From positions 23,190,004-23,254,003 of the forward strand of contig OZ037765.1 of NCBI GenBank assembly GCA_964035545.1: a stretch of DNA of 64,000 nt, given 5' to 3'. The notes beneath the pieces are model-generated. The model worked only from the letters and a program-made list of their open reading frames with translations, made no database searches and had not been told where the DNA came from. Within the stretch, counting starts at the first letter, position 1, and each line of letters opens with the position of its first letter. Made by a program: the position numbers and the translations under genes. The stretch is from Bugula neritina. Lineage: Eukaryota; Bryozoa; Gymnolaemata; Cheilostomatida; Bugulidae. This document shows positions 15,101 through 28,434 of this stretch, piece by piece.

Positions 15101-18100
15101 CAATTAATTGAAGGACCAATTTGTAAAATAATTCATACACTACTTTTCACAGTTTGTAAATTATATTACATTTTTTTCAAGGTTTAGCTATTATTTAGTC
15201 TATAACTACACTAGGCAAATGGTCAGCAGCCCTAAATATTGCAGCCAAGCTGATTTAAAATTTAAATCTTATTTTTGCTGTGACTTTTTGCTTTTGTGCC
15301 AGAAAAAGACAACGCTACTATCTGATGTAAAAGTTTATTTAAAAAGTTGTTTTAGGGCATTGAATGGTTCTAATTATATAATAATATTTTTAAATTGCTA
15401 AACTAACTAAACATTTACTGAGTATCACTTGCAGAATTATATCATTTAATGTATTTTTGTTTTTCAATTAAAACTAGTGATTTTATTACAGCGCTATAAG
15501 CAAAAACTGATACGATGGAAAGCAGAAATCCAAAAGAAATCTTATTTTGAAAGAATACGTCATTATTACTAGCTAACTATACTATCTGAGTATAACTATA
15601 TGGTGAATCATATAGATTTATTATTATATCTATAAGCATTTAAACTCAATACTTGCACGAACTGCACTATAGAAGTTTGCAAATTATAAAATGCGAGCAA
15701 CAATTCATATCCAAACTGTTCCGAAATAATAAGTCAAACACTTTTAAATACAAAATATAAAGCTATGGCATATGTTTCAAACGAAAAAGTGCTGCTCTAA
15801 AAGCGTGCATAGCTGACTTTCATATAGACCTGTTCTAATCCGCTGCAGTAGAATTCATGTGCATATTATTTGCAATAATATTAAGTTTCTAAATTATCTG
15901 CTAATAAAGTTAATCTACTTATTCACTTTTACATCGGTCAGCTATAAGAAATATGCTTGACATAACAAATACACTATAATAGAGAAGATAACTGCTAAAT
16001 TGTATTCTTTTTTACCATAGTTGAAAAATGAACCCAGTGCTAATTACTTTTAATACAAAATATTTCAAGGCAACAGAATAACTTTAGGGACCTGTGGGTG
16101 AAGCCTCAATAGCATTTTGCAAATTACTATATACCATAAACTCTTCTCAAACTGATTTTCACAACAAGACAGCATTTCCCGCAGAAACAGGTCTACATGT
16201 TATGGTCAAGCAACGGAAGTCAATGCATTTGGAATAGCAGTTAGATACTAGACTCTACAGTATTGGTGCGTTGAGTGCTAATAGGGAAGTGTTAAGGTGA
16301 TCAAACATAAACAAGACATGCTGAGCCGAGGCTACGTTACTCAATGCAATACAAAATAATACAACACAAATATAACCTGTCGTCACAATAGTATGGGTTC
16401 ATCTCAACATTAAACCCTGCAGGTTCATTGGACGTTGATATGGCATTCCCATACTCATTCAAATTTGCATTTTGGTCACAAGGTTGTAGCTCTCTAATAA
16501 CATTAATAACACTCTTTATTGGCTAACAACTCACTACAAAATTATATTCAGCAACCCTAGTTTGACACATTTAGTGCAAGACTGTTTCAAAAGTGAAAGC
16601 ATTGAATTTGGAGTTGTCTTTTACAGTTGCTAATGAGACCACTTATGTATATACTTGAAGGTCATTCTGTTCCTCATTGTCTACCCTCTACAAAAGCTTT
16701 TGCAACAGAAATGTCTGAAAGGCTTTTGCATATTCACAGCAAGAATGATGTGTATTCCAAATATATATAACAATAATGTGGAAATAACAAAGAGTGGCCA
16801 AAGATTACTCACAAACTGTAATACTCTGGGTAGTCGAATCTGAAATATTGAGAATAAATCCACTAAATTTACTGACCAACTTACAATGACTAACATAGGC
16901 CTATCAAAGTAAATATGCATATTCATACCTTTGAAAATTTGAATTGGAATTATTTTCAGAATTGTGCCAAGATGGATGACTTCCTGTTGAGACGAACCTA
17001 AAACAGTGTATAAAGTAGTAATCCCAATAAAAAAAGGAGTATTCCTGATTAAAAAGACAATTTTGGTAAACAACAGTAATCATGTTATTTAAACTAGACA
17101 ATGGTCAACTACAATGCTATTAGTTAAATATTTGGAAAAATACAGTTGCGAACAAAAACATCTTCAGAAAATTACAACTCATTTTCATAAAATTTAGAAA
17201 TAGAAATATTTTGTTTAACGATTTCAGTTTGAAACTCTATAACTAAAGTTTTAGCTCAAACATAATAATGTTCAGACACACACACACACGCGCTTGGGGT
17301 AACTTGTGGTATAAATAGAAAACCTGGAGAGCAGAGGTAGAAAAGGTGTTGATGGTTTTTTAAATGTCAATAGGCTTTTTCCTTCTCTTTTCTGGAGCCA
17401 ATTGGGAGAGTTAATAACCCAAAGAGATTTGGGCTTTTCTAATGGAGATGAGACAAACTGAAAAGCAGAATCGTTCTCCGTGAAGGATACACCAGAGTCA
17501 TCTTGTCCCAGTTTATTAACGGTAATTGGTGGTGGAATACTTGGCAAAGACAAGGATATAGAATGCTTTATTGGATTGTGCTTCACATTTGTGTTAGAGT
17601 TTACATCTACTCCATCTTTATCTCCATCAACCGTATGTAACACTGGTGCTACATCAAGTAATGAATCAGGTGTTATACAATGGGAACTGCAATTGGCTGA
17701 AGTTCATATATGTTTGCATGTTTTAGTGTGTTATTTATTATCAGAAAAAAGTTGCGTGGATAAAGGTATAGCAACAGAAAAGCATTAGCTTGAACCAGGT
17801 TCGGTTAGAATCAGGTATATCAGGGAGTTAGCACTAGCCTAAACCAACACCCAATCTAGCAGATTTTGGACTACATAGTATATAGAGACCGCCTATTACA
17901 CTCAGCTAACTTGAATGTGTCCATCAGCACTACCAGCTTCCTGCAATCAGAAGATTCATTGCATCCCATAGTTCAGCCACCGAATTCTTGAGACGTCAAT
18001 GGCTCTAACCCTCCGTGTAACTTCAAAGATCAACTTTATCTAAGAGATCAGTCAACTTTTATTGGTAAAGTGTAGAGTCTCCGTGCAAATATATTGCTGG

Positions 18101-21100
18101 TTACTTCCACTGTTATAAAGTGAATGTACCCTTCCTTTAGTCAAGCTTTCCTTTTAGTATCGTTTTTATCTTTTTATACAGTGATAGTCCAGAATTAGAA
18201 GATGGCTTGTACATTGCAGCTATAACCTCCACAACACAGTATCCTTGTCGAGTTTTCACCTACACAACACCCACATACTCAGCACCCACAGAGTACACCA
18301 TACACACTCTCACACTACTCACCTCTGTTGACTGTTATAAGACATGGGTTCTGACCTTTCACCACCTGACTCTGCATAAAGACTTGGAGAACCAGAATCT
18401 CTAACGACTGATTTACGTGGCATGGGCATAGGTTTGTCGGCAGCTAGCTGGTGCGTGTTACTAGAAGACACCCAGCTTGTTGGTGACCTTGAACCAGCAC
18501 TGTCGTACACGTAGTCCGAGTTAGGATCCGTAGCGTCTAGCTCCAGGCTATACATATACTCACCCGAACCATTGCAATCGTTGTTACCGTTATAATCATA
18601 CGGTGAGTGGGGCAGTTGGCCTTTGCTTCCATTCATTTGATTGTAGCCATACTCATATTGGTAGTCAACTTCTCCATATAAAGAATGATCCCCATTTCTT
18701 CTGTTACACTCATTGGTGGAATCATAGTCTCTTTCATGAAAGAAGTCATGAGGGTGGTCGACCATATCCTCCCCTTCGTAGTGCCCCCTACCCTCAGCAT
18801 GGTGCTGGCTAGATGATATGGAAGGAGGAAAAAGGGGTTTTCTACCACCGAATTGATGTAAAGGAATGTTATTATGGTGAGTTAGAGGAAAGTTAACATC
18901 ACTCGTGTAATCGGAATCAATATCAGAGACAATCGCTAAAAGAGGAAAAACCACCACCATTAATATGACAGCTAGCGAAAGTTAAAGACCAATCCTGAAA
19001 ATATTTTTTCATTTAGTTTCAGTTTAGTTTAGGTTGTTAGATTAAATAGTACAATGGTATGGGAGAAAAATATCAAATACATGACAAGAGTTACCATTTG
19101 ATTGGAACAGGGTCTTCAACTATAGCCATCATATGAACTCTAGGCAAGAGTTCAGATTAAAAGTCAAGTTATATTATGTGTGAGTTAGTATGAATGGAAA
19201 GATTAAGTGCATTAGCATAATGCATAATTATGTGCCATGCAGTGAAAAATAGATGAATAGAGAGTTGCCTGCTCATGCAAAGCTGAGCGATTTAGTATTT
19301 GAAATCCACTAACATTAACTAAATGGATTACTTATGATAGTGATAGTGATAGTCTACACTCTACATGCGAGGGATGCTCTAGCATGCACTATATCAGGCA
19401 ATTTGGGACTATTCAGTGCTAATGGTTCGAGCCTCTGATCATAACATATTAATCCAGTTATATATTATACTCACATGCAGATCTTGAATCCCTTTTATGA
19501 GGAACCTGTAAGCAAAGTAACAATGCACCTATGAATTTCTGAGTTATACATTTTTATTGAGAGAACAACTCTATAGTCTATAATGATTAAATTTACTGGT
19601 TACAAATTAACAATCCCTCCATGAGCATATGATTAGGTGAGCTGATAAAGATTAAGAAACTCCCCAATACTGCATTAACTGATTGCAGTGCCTTAAGATT
19701 CTACGTTGCAGTTTGAAAGTGAGTGCCGATGCACCCACAGGGTTATATTACTACATTCAAACTACTGGTAGCAGCTTGTGTTCATCTTCTATAATCTACA
19801 GTCTACACTATTCTATCATATACTCCATCCACTAAGAAGTATACATGCCAGTATGAAGTAGAGAGACCAGTCAACTGTTGGGCTGCAGTAATTTGATTAA
19901 CAGTTTTATACAGCTCACTCAGATAGTAATGCAAATATTGATAAGTGAGGCAAATACTGATAGCAGGTCAATAAAGTTTTAAGGTACACCATACTGCATT
20001 ATTGAAACACATGTACCACATCCTAATAAGTCAATAAAGCAAACAGTTTGGTTGTTGAAAAACATGTCAGTACTCATCCAATATGCTGCTGACAGGTTGA
20101 ATGAAATGTAAATTAACAGATTACAACTCCAACTAACATCTACAGCACGTATTCATACTAGTATTATTTTATGCGCTATAAATTCAATGCTCCTAATACT
20201 ACTGTAAACGTCTTCATTTTATTATCAAAGTTTGGACGTTCTTCAGGAGGCTTTAATTTTTGAGAGTAAATAGTTAGATTACAATTATAACCAACTGCTA
20301 TAAAACTTCAACAGCTCAGATAATTACCTCCTCGTCGGAAGCCCCATTCCAGCTTTCAAATGCTTCAGCGAAATATTTTGCTTCTTCCTCAGGAATTTCT
20401 AAAATATAAAATCAAAAAAGTTCAAAGACAAGGCACTGCTAACATGTGAATTTGTTTGTAGGCACCATCTTTGCAAGGACCCTGATGGTGTTGATGGCTT
20501 TCAAGTGCATATTGAACTTGTTGTCCTGAACTATGCTGGTAACATGGGATATAACTTGCAGATAACTATGGTCAGATACTCCTCTCTGCTCAATCACCCT
20601 GACAAAATGATGGCTTCAAAAATTATTATTTTCATTTTGTCAACATAGCCTATATATTATATATTTAAATTTGAAAAACATGGGGGAGGGGGGCCAATAA
20701 GGTTTGGAATAAATTTATGGGCTAAAATAAACTTGAAAGAAAGGCTTTGAAAGAAAAAGCATTCCAAAAATGCACCAAACAATAATACAATTATTTGTTT
20801 CTAATTGCATTAAATTTTACCCAATGTCTTTTGTTGGTAGCCTCAAGCATACAAAACAGAAAATAATTAGACCCTATTGACCTGGACTAAGCACTTTACG
20901 GCCATACCCTCTGTAGGTTTATATCCGGTCTTCTTTACAAATGTGTAATTTTATATGCCTTTATGGTAATAATTTGCTACTAAGAATGGATAATAAACTA
21001 ACAAACTACAGTCTGTTGCTGCCAAGATACACCAACGAGTGACTATTTTTATTCCTTCGATTTGGACCACAAGAGTGTCAGGTATCGGATCTGCTTTCAT

Positions 21101-24100
21101 TTCCTGATCATATTGGCTACATGCTTAATTTGTTTGTAAAGATGTAAAATTTGAACTGAATAAAAACAAATTTGCTAAAAACAGTGTTCGTTTGGCAACC
21201 AGAAAGAAATTCAATAAAACTTTGACCCAGCACAAATTAGGTTTTATTTTACTGGCTTGCTTGGCTGATGACCAAGTGTTCCAGAAAGATTTCTCTTTTA
21301 TTAGCAACTTTTATTAGTATTGTTCGACAAATACAAAATGGTGGAATCTAAAATTATTTCTGTTTACTATTAATATTAGAATAGATGCAGCGTAATCAGA
21401 GGACAAGTTTCAAGGTTTGTTGACGTAAATATTCAGCCTTCGAGTTGCATAGCCCCTGAATAACTGGCTGTTAACTTGAAAACATTACTTTGAAATAGAA
21501 TTATGCGTATTGCTATTAAATGGATACCAGCTAATTATGTGCAATTTCAGAAGAATGGAAAATTTGCTGCGTCAGAACTCACTTGGTAAATACGTCATTA
21601 AAATATTGCAAGAATACTACGAAAGCCACCAAGGTCAACTCTTGAGATACTAGCCCTGTATAAACTATCAGAATAAATTACCAATAATTATTTTATGTAA
21701 CATAAGAATTACGTAATTTACTAGTCATACTTTTACGAATTAGAAAAAACACTTCACAGCAGAATGAAATTTATAATGGTTGCCTTAAGCAGCCATTCTC
21801 ACTTCAGAATTACAAAAGCAATAAAAAAATTATAGCCAACTGCAAAAGATTCAAGTAATTGAAAATCTGTGTAAACTCTGCGTAGGAACCGACTGGTACA
21901 CCAGTGTTAAAATGGTGTGATGGATGACCCAGTAAATGTTTATAAAAACTGTGAAAATTTTACATAATGAAGTTGAAATAGCAGAGACGTGATCAGCCAT
22001 AAACTGTGAGACATTAACTTACAAAAGAATGACCGAGATACAATGTATTATTGTGTGATATTACTATGTTACACATTACAATGAAATGAACTGGGGCACC
22101 TATCTCCATAATCTAGCCAGGCAACCGTGTCAATAGGGAATAATAGGGCACAGCATTTACTAAAAGTTTAAAATTTAGGAGTGGCAGTAACTTCAAATGA
22201 ATGTATTTTGAGGTGTGTACACGTAATGTGCTGTCAATATTGAGAGTGAGATGAGCCAGTATTTCTCTTTGACAAGTAGAGACCTAAACTATGCTACTGC
22301 TGCTCTACCACTATATACACTTAATCACCCATATTGGGAGATTAAGCCTAGTAATTCGAAATCAATATTACATTCAGTCTACAAGTGGGCATTAACCCAC
22401 TGCCTTCCTGCAGTATAATTACACGTTGTAACTTGTGTAAAGCATTAGATAACTGTTGAATATTGAGCTATCAGCAACTCATGTATAATGAATTTATTGA
22501 GAAACCAACAACTGTTGGTGTGGAAGTTATCAACTGTTCCACACATTTTCAGGTTAAACAGGAAATTTCTAAAGTAAAACCGTTGGATATTCAATCTGCA
22601 AGATTGATCACTTTAAGAAGAAAAATTAACTTTTGAATATATTTTATAACAGGTTTAGAGATGGGCAGTCTGTGCATGAAGTGAAAAAACTATCAAGGAA
22701 AATAGTTTAATATTTCACAAAGCTGACAGATTCAATTTACGTTATCTTGCCTCTGCAAATCACCATCAACTAATTAGCATAACCAAAACATTGTTTCATC
22801 AAATAGCATCACAGCAGAGTAACGAATGCTGCAAATAGAATTCAATTCCCAATGGAAGACAGAATCACTGACATAGTGGTGATATAAATGTGCCTCATAG
22901 CTCACTGCACCACTTGACACGGTTATTATGAACTCAGAAATTGCTATAGTAAAATATAAGTTACTATGTTACTTTCTAATTGTTTGTATGCTATTGTAAC
23001 TTATGCTAGTTGTAAAACACTATATTATGATGAAAATAAACAACACACCGACAACAAAAAAAGTAACTGAATACTCAAAGTTTTCGTTCATCATATGTTT
23101 ACATTATATTTAGAAGACCTAGCTTACCGAGTGGTAGTTCAAATCTGGTGTCTAAGAGGATACGATGGCCAGACACCCCCTCCGTCCTGATAACCTGGTC
23201 CCCCTGCATAACCACATCAGAATCTGCAGTCATCCACTCACCAGCTCCTTCCTACCAACAGTAGTATTGCAACTTACTGCATAAACTATCACACTTATTA
23301 GTAACCTGACTGGAATAATTCCTGAGATTTAATGAGCTAATGGTTTAGCTAATTATATAGCAAGGTGGTCAACAGTATGTTACATTATACACGTTGCTGG
23401 ACAATTGCTGCTAAAAGCTTAATTGCTTTGGGAATTTTGTCTCAGAAACCGAGTGCCAACTTCTATTTATGCTTGTAGTTATGCAGTAGTAATTGGCAAC
23501 AAAAGCACCAAGTGTAGGATTCAGAGGGCAAAAAAAGTTCACGAGGAGCCAGTACCATCTATAAAAGAAGTTTTTAAAAGTAATTTCTAGATCAATTGTT
23601 CCATCACACACTTACACTTTGTAAAAATGGAAATTATGTATTTCTCCAGCTCAGGCAAAGCAGTTTGTTATAAATGTATCTACAAGTTGGATACAAAAGC
23701 ATCTCCTACTTTTTAGTAACTAGAGCTTATAAATTGACATTGATTTTACATACAAATCATGTTACTTGACTCTTCAGCCTACTCACTCCTCATAGCTTGT
23801 GTTAATCAGACTGTGGCAACACAGAAGAAGTACTATTATGGCTATAAGGGTGTGTGAATGATGTAACATAGATAATAGTCTTTTAGTCAGGTCAAGGCTA
23901 GCCTAAGTATCTCAAAGATCCATTGAAGTCATCTTCACTTATTAGATAACAATCCTTTACAAAATACCTCATTTGAACTTCGAATATCCTGAAGCCTGAT
24001 AAGTTTGGCCCCCAACTTTGTGTCCCATATCATCCCTTTGTCCCACACCTCCACCAGCAAACATGAGTCCAATTTATTGGTTTCGCTAAAATGCAAATCA

Positions 24101-27095
24101 TCAATGTACTGTATTCCAACCAAATATAAACAAGATGCTTGCAAGCAAACTTTCCACACTATTCCTTGTAAACATTTGTCCATTTTTCGTTCAGCATATT
24201 GATTGTTTTATTTAGCAACAACACCATAAACAGTAAATATAAACAATATGATTAGCAAAATATTTCACAAATATATAGTGCCTTAAGCATTGTATTCACT
24301 TGCAACTTGACAGCTACTAACAAACCACAGTACGAGTTTCTGACATACAAACATAACTTACAACATGAAGTCTTGGTTCCATGTTGGGTTATTCCCTCTG
24401 ACAGTCACTGTAGTTGACTTAACATTCTGAAGCTTTAAGGAAACGTAACTATTGAACTTGTCTACAAAAAAAACCATCAAAATGAGTTGCTGGTACAAAT
24501 CAACAACAACATTTGATTAATTGCTTTTCAGACAGAACTGAGATTAAAATTAGTTAATAGGAAAATTAGAGCAATTAAAATTTACAAATTCAATTTATTT
24601 TATTGATCATCATAACATTCATAAAATACAAATAGCAATTTTGCTGGTAGGTATGGAAGATGTGGCTTCAGATTGCATCAATAAACAACAGAAACATTAG
24701 TAGTCATTTGAAAATAACAAAATGACATCACTAGCCAACCAAAAATTGACTAGCTGAAAATAACTGGCATAAAACACTTTTCAAACTGGACAAGGCAACA
24801 TGTAAACAATGTTTTTATAATTTGACAAAATCTGAAACTTACCAGCAGGACCGGCTAACTTTGCACTTTTCACTAAAAGATAAATGGGGCAAAATTATAT
24901 TTTATGTAGTAGTATAACAACTTACAAAATCCAAAACAATTTTTTTGCTTACTTGCATAATATTGTGGTTATTTTTAAAAGCTAAGGGCTCAATATTATA
25001 GTAATATACGTAATAGAATTAGAGGAAGGTATTGCATTGCATATCAGATGAAGTATAAAAGATTAATGCTGGCATTGTAATGTAATAAATATGATAGACA
25101 GCTAATCTGTAAACAGAGTAAATAGTTAACGAAAGACTGATATTTGTAATCAATAAAAGATATCACACATCTATTGTGTTGTAAGTAAATACTAAGTAGT
25201 TCAACTATTCATGGACTATACAATTATAACATCAATGAGGACAACTCAAGAGATGCAATCCAACTGCAATCACAAGTACATAGAACTCAAATGCATGACT
25301 CCGAACAGAAAAAATAAAACCCAACATGATTTGAAATCTGTTGAAAATTAAATAAATCTATCATCATCAATTTTAAATCAACACAACTTTTTAGTTACTA
25401 TAAACACTAACATTTTCATCTCATGGTTAAACATCCTAACTTGGGTGAGTTCAGACTTAAACATATTAAAACATATTAAAACCACTCTAAAGCTAAATGT
25501 TTTTCACATAAAATTATTGAAAAAGTTGATTTGTTAAATTGGGAAAGCTTACACCAAAATATATAACTGAACAATGCAATCAGATAATTTGACAGTAATT
25601 TGATTAAGCTTTAATCAAGCATATTGTCATTGAGACATATAAGCCCAACACATTAACTTATAACATGTAAAATTAACTATGTTAATTTGTAATTAAATTT
25701 TCTAAATACAAAATATAGAGAATATAAGCCAATACTGTAAATGTATTAATTTAATTAAAGTGCAGTGTGACACTTATTCAACAAAAATTAATTTAATGCA
25801 CCATGTTACTATGTTTTACAGACATGACATTTGTTGCACAAAAGGAATTACTTACATAAATAATTCAAAAAAACTATAAATATTTACAGGTTTTTTTGTG
25901 AAACTCTCAAAGTTGTATTTGACTTGAAATTTGAACCTTTGCCTTTTGAATAAAATAACCAGAAAATAAAACAACCAAAGCTACAAATCATGCCTATAGT
26001 ATTGAGGAAAAGAAATCAAAACTTAAACACCAGTAGTAAAGTTATAAACAGAAATGAGTTATAAAAAGTTAGTAATTGTGACAGCTAGCTTTTTAGAGAT
26101 AGATTAAATATAGTGATTTAGATAACTTGGCTACTTCAATAACATTTTTAAAGTTATGACTTTAACACCATCAGGATAAGCATTAAGCACCATCCATATC
26201 TACTTTGATTTCTTGAAAGTAAAATACCTACAGTACATGAAAATATACCTACATATATATTTGCACTTATACTGTATAACAGGTAATTTATTGTAATTCA
26301 TAATTAATACTGCATTTGTTGCCTTTAATATGCATTAATGTCTTCAGAACATAATTTTTGTGTTCTTATATAATCCTTCAGGTAGCTTAACAGTTTGATT
26401 ATGAGCAGAGTAAGAGTGATATTTTATAATGAAACTACAGCTTAACATAATGTTAATTTTTCTCTTCAGGTTGAAATTTTGTTTATATTATTTTTCATTA
26501 GGCTTATGTAATAATCTTTGTCACATGTGTCTAACTATATTGTAACACCAACTGTGTAATTACATCTTAGTACAGTTTATAGGATTCAGAATAAGGATTA
26601 GTAGCTTGACAACCACAATCCGGTTGGAACAGTGGACAACTGACAGAATAATTTAATATCGTCTAAACTCTAATTTTAGACAAATGATATTGAAAATTTG
26701 ATTGCCATGATTACAGGTTATTTACAAATAATCTGCAAATTATTTTTAGATGATTCATAATAAATCCCTAACAACATATTGAAGCTAACAACATAGTTAT
26801 ACTGCACCAATAATTAGAAATCCTTTAGGAGCAGCATAGGAGAAATTTTAATAGTCTAAGTTCTTTAATTTGTTTTAAAGAGATTTGGCTGGGGGTAAAA
26901 GTTGAAATTTCTAAAAAAACATAACTTCTCGTCTTATATTTCTCATTTAGAACCCCAACTTTTCTTAATTTCTATGTTATTCAGCATACATCATTCAAAT
27001 TATTAATAACTATACCTGGTTTTATTATAACATAATGATTAGCTAATCGCAAGCTAAATGATTTCATACTTACCAGCAATACACAACAGAGACAT
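1..27095 (-). CDS. UNC13: UNC-13/Munc13 homologue, long isoform, 22 exons, 3' part beyond the window
   Basis: Presynaptic priming factor that opens syntaxin for SNARE assembly on the plasma membrane. Coding exons in order: 27074-27095, 24843-24872, 24362-24461, 23968-24085, 23128-23251, 20328-20398, 19475-19505, 18323-18935, 17324-17686, 16929-16997, 16813-16839, 16377-16493, 12970-13153, 8469-8548, 6817-6904, 3458-3532, 3074-3293, 1954-2074, 1648-1754, 449-590, 266-307, 1-96. All phases agree, giving about 946 residues so far. The start is ATG at 27095, reading MSLLCIAV as in Munc13-1. Domain order is C2A (about 1-130), a low-complexity acidic, Asn- and Ser-rich linker, a calmodulin helix (about 609-623), C1 (about 716-766) and C2B (from about 845). 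The MUN and C2C domains must lie left of position 1. Identification is by direct match to the Munc13 family. The linker exons (8-12) are the least certain. Confidence 0.93.
2871..3030. repeat. 27-bp tandem repeat
   Basis: About five to six units of 27 bp (TACTAGATCT followed by ATTAACTATTGACTAGG) run through the intron between the UNC-13 C1 exon and the next exon. The first four units are nearly identical and the last ones degenerate. Confidence 0.85.
3074..3293 (-). CDS. UNC13: UNC-13 C1 (diacylglycerol-binding) domain exon
   Basis: One exon encodes the whole C1 zinc finger. His and six Cys plus a second His follow the canonical spacing 12-2-13-2-4-2-7: from HNFHSW through CFEC, CSEC, CHEKC to NADC. 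The GLLWG loop keeps the Trp that lowers diacylglycerol affinity in Munc13-1. The exon opens with [20 protein letters not shown], nearly the same as the vertebrate sequence. In the family, diacylglycerol or phorbol ester binding lowers the fusion barrier. The acceptor is at 3294-3295 and the donor is GTAAGT after 3074. Confidence 0.97.
3533..6816. other. UNC-13 intron 15, no coding signal recognised
   Basis: AT-rich intronic sequence. A patch around 4860-5200 and another at 5335-5380 are richer in GC than their surroundings and may be old repeats; no homology to known coding sequence is apparent. Confidence 0.5.
7701..7850 (+). mobile_element. tRNA-derived SINE, copy 1
   Basis: Starts GGGAGCAGCTGTGGTTTAGA, with a pol III A-box-like TGGTTTAGAGGTAGG and, about 45 bases on, a B-box-like GGGTTCTAATC. 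The body includes GGGGGCATTTGGTCAAAATTG and ends AAATCCTTAG. It aligns along its whole length with the copy at 61112. It lies in the intron between UNC-13 exons 14 and 15. Confidence 0.75.
9123..9192. repeat. (AT)n microsatellite
   Basis: An almost pure AT dinucleotide run of about 65 bases in the UNC-13 intron 8549-12969. Confidence 0.95.
10242..11549 (-). CDS. UNC13: Alternative first exon of a short UNC-13 isoform
   Basis: A 436-codon open stretch lies inside the intron between exons 13 and 14. It begins at ATG 11549 ([11 protein letters not shown]), with an in-frame TGA not far upstream, and ends with GAAAAA at a consensus GTAAGT donor. It closes in phase 0, exactly the phase needed by the next exon (8548, starting GAG CAA). 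Translation is Ser- and Asp-rich with a Cys-rich stretch near the middle and no domain I recognise; the first 50 residues are basic. I infer an internal promoter that makes a short isoform without C2A or the calmodulin helix but with C1, C2B and MUN, like UNC-13S in worms and the divergent N-termini of Munc13-2 and Munc13-3. It could instead be an unrelated single-exon gene, but the phase-matched donor argues against this. Confidence 0.75.
12970..13153 (-). CDS. UNC13: UNC-13 exon 13 with calmodulin-binding helix
   Basis: The exon ends with [18 protein letters not shown], which aligns with the Munc13-1 calmodulin site (ANWLRAFNKVRMQLQE). Hydrophobic anchors sit at spacing 1-5-8 (Trp, Phe, Ile), and the next exon supplies Ile at position 26 and a Trp further on. 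In the family this helix mediates calcium/calmodulin control of short-term plasticity. The exon starts with phase 2 joined to the CDD end of exon 12 and finishes in phase 0 at GAG followed by GTGAGT. Confidence 0.88.
13154..16376. other. UNC-13 intron 12
   Basis: AT-rich intron of about 3.2 kb with short spurious reading frames only. Apart from the palindromic microsatellite at its 3' end I see nothing in it. Confidence 0.5.
13166..13220. repeat. Palindromic ATAC/AT microsatellite
   Basis: ATATATACATATATATAC units followed by their inverted counterpart (ATATATGTATATATA), lying only a few bases upstream of the acceptor of UNC-13 exon 13. Confidence 0.8.
16377..18935 (-). CDS. UNC13: UNC-13 linker exons 8-12
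   Basis: Exons 18323-18935 (613 nt), 17324-17686, 16929-16997, 16813-16839 and 16377-16493 encode the variable region between C2A and the calmodulin helix. It is rich in Tyr, Asn, Asp, Ser and His (for example [31 protein letters not shown]) and contains no folded domain I can name. Intron phases join without a stop. The 17324 donor (CAG followed by GTTTTC) is weak. The Munc13-1 equivalent is also acidic and poorly conserved, so support is mainly the continuous frame between well-identified exons. Confidence 0.75.
17276..17291. repeat. (CA)n microsatellite
   Basis: Short CACACACACACA run ending in CGCG, about 30 bases after the donor of the 17324-17686 exon. Confidence 0.85.
20399..23127. 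other. UNC-13 intron 5
   Basis: Intron of about 2.7 kb without recognisable exons. A GC-richer patch at 20460-20620 (GGACCCTGATGGTGTTGATG) may be a repeat fragment. Confidence 0.45.
23128..27095 (-). CDS. UNC13: UNC-13 N-terminal C2A domain exons (five exons)
   Basis: Exons 27074-27095, 24843-24872, 24362-24461, 23968-24085 and 23128-23251 encode the non-calcium-binding C2A domain of long Munc13 isoforms. In the family this domain homodimerises or binds the RIM zinc finger. Visible motifs are [38 protein letters not shown] and HRILLD.RFELPL, all close to Munc13-1. The exons are short (22, 30, 100, 118 and 124 nt), with strong donors such as GTAAG and clear AG acceptors. The following exon (20328-20398) encodes IPEEEAKYF, another Munc13-1 signature. 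Its presence means this gene is of the Munc13-1/ubMunc13-2 (UNC-13L) type. Confidence 0.92.
24873..27073. other. UNC-13 intron 1
   Basis: First intron of about 2.2 kb, very AT-rich. No enhancer, exon or known repeat could be named. Confidence 0.45.
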
Positions 27096-28434
27096 ATTGA
27101 TAGTAATAAAAAGACTTGTGAGCTTCTACATTTTCTTTCCAGTCAACAGCATTGTATCAAACACTGATCTGCAGCTAAAACAATTAATGATGATAATTAT
27201 AAAATTTATGACAAGTGATGACAGTGATTATAAAATCCATAATGAGTTAAGAATCACTTTTCAACTACAGAATGACTAAACAAGTAAATGGTTAAGTATT
27301 TATCTTAAGTTTAAAGCACTGTAACTAGTGTGACACATAACATAAATTGAAGATGGCACCATGATTGATAATAATTGCCCTTGTAGCAACCACAATTTTG
27401 ATCACACTTGGTAAAACCAAATGTAAATGAATGAAATATGACTAAAATTTGTTAACAAACACAATGCTCAGAGATTACAAATTTATATAAATATATAAAA
27501 TAAAAATGCAAATATTTATTAAAAATAGATGAACAAGGAATATTTTTGTTTACTACTTTATTTATCTGGAAAAAAAGTACTATATTGTATTAATATTATT
27601 ATAACTAAAATTAACACTTATATTCATAGTACTACAGTATAGTCATATTGACCACAGTAATTACAATCAATAGTATGCTGTTTAAAACTAAATCATTGTG
27701 ATAATTTAAATTTTGTTCCAAACTTGATAGTGAAATAATATTAATAGTGAATGTAATAGAATTACTATTATCATTATTATATTCAAAATTTCTTAAAATC
27801 CAGTCACACTGGCCTCATAACAATATTAATACTAAGACTAAGAGTAGGACTACCACCATCACCATGGATATGGCTTACAGAATAAACTTTCAAAATTGTA
27901 CCAAACTAAAACTGTAAAAATTAAATCACTAAAATAAAAATCAAATGCAATAGAGTAAAGTAGTCAGTTGAATGAAGTTGTAGCAGTAGTACAAATATTA
28001 TTAAATTTAATATTATCAATAATTCACTAATCTATTAGCAATAGTATTACTAAGTAAATTAAATCATTACTATTACTAAAAGTATTCAGTATTGCATTTA
28101 CTACAATTCTTTATAACTATAACTAAAAATATAAGTTTAACTACATTAAGCTTGCCATTGTAATTCAACCTTTAATTTTTCAATTATAAGTTTTAGCATA
28201 AATATCAATATAAGCCTACGTCATTTAATTTATTATATAACTATAAAAATAATAAATATAAAAAACCAATAAAATAAGACAATAGTTAAATAAATATTGT
28301 ATTTATTAATTATCATATTTATATTTCATATTCTCACTTCAAGTATCATTGAAAGTTTAATTCTTGAAAGAGTTAATTTTATACAATATGAATAAAATAA
28401 AAAATAAAACCAAAGGCAAAGGTATAAAACTAAA

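Noticed and set aside
16681-17073. 130-codon minus-strand frame overlapping UNC-13 exons 10-11
   Set aside because: It reads through introns in a different frame from the splice-consistent model, so it is a shadow.
19415-19445. tRNA-like B box (GGTTCGAGCC)
   Set aside because: No matching A box, acceptor stem or cloverleaf is present upstream; it may be a worn SINE remnant.
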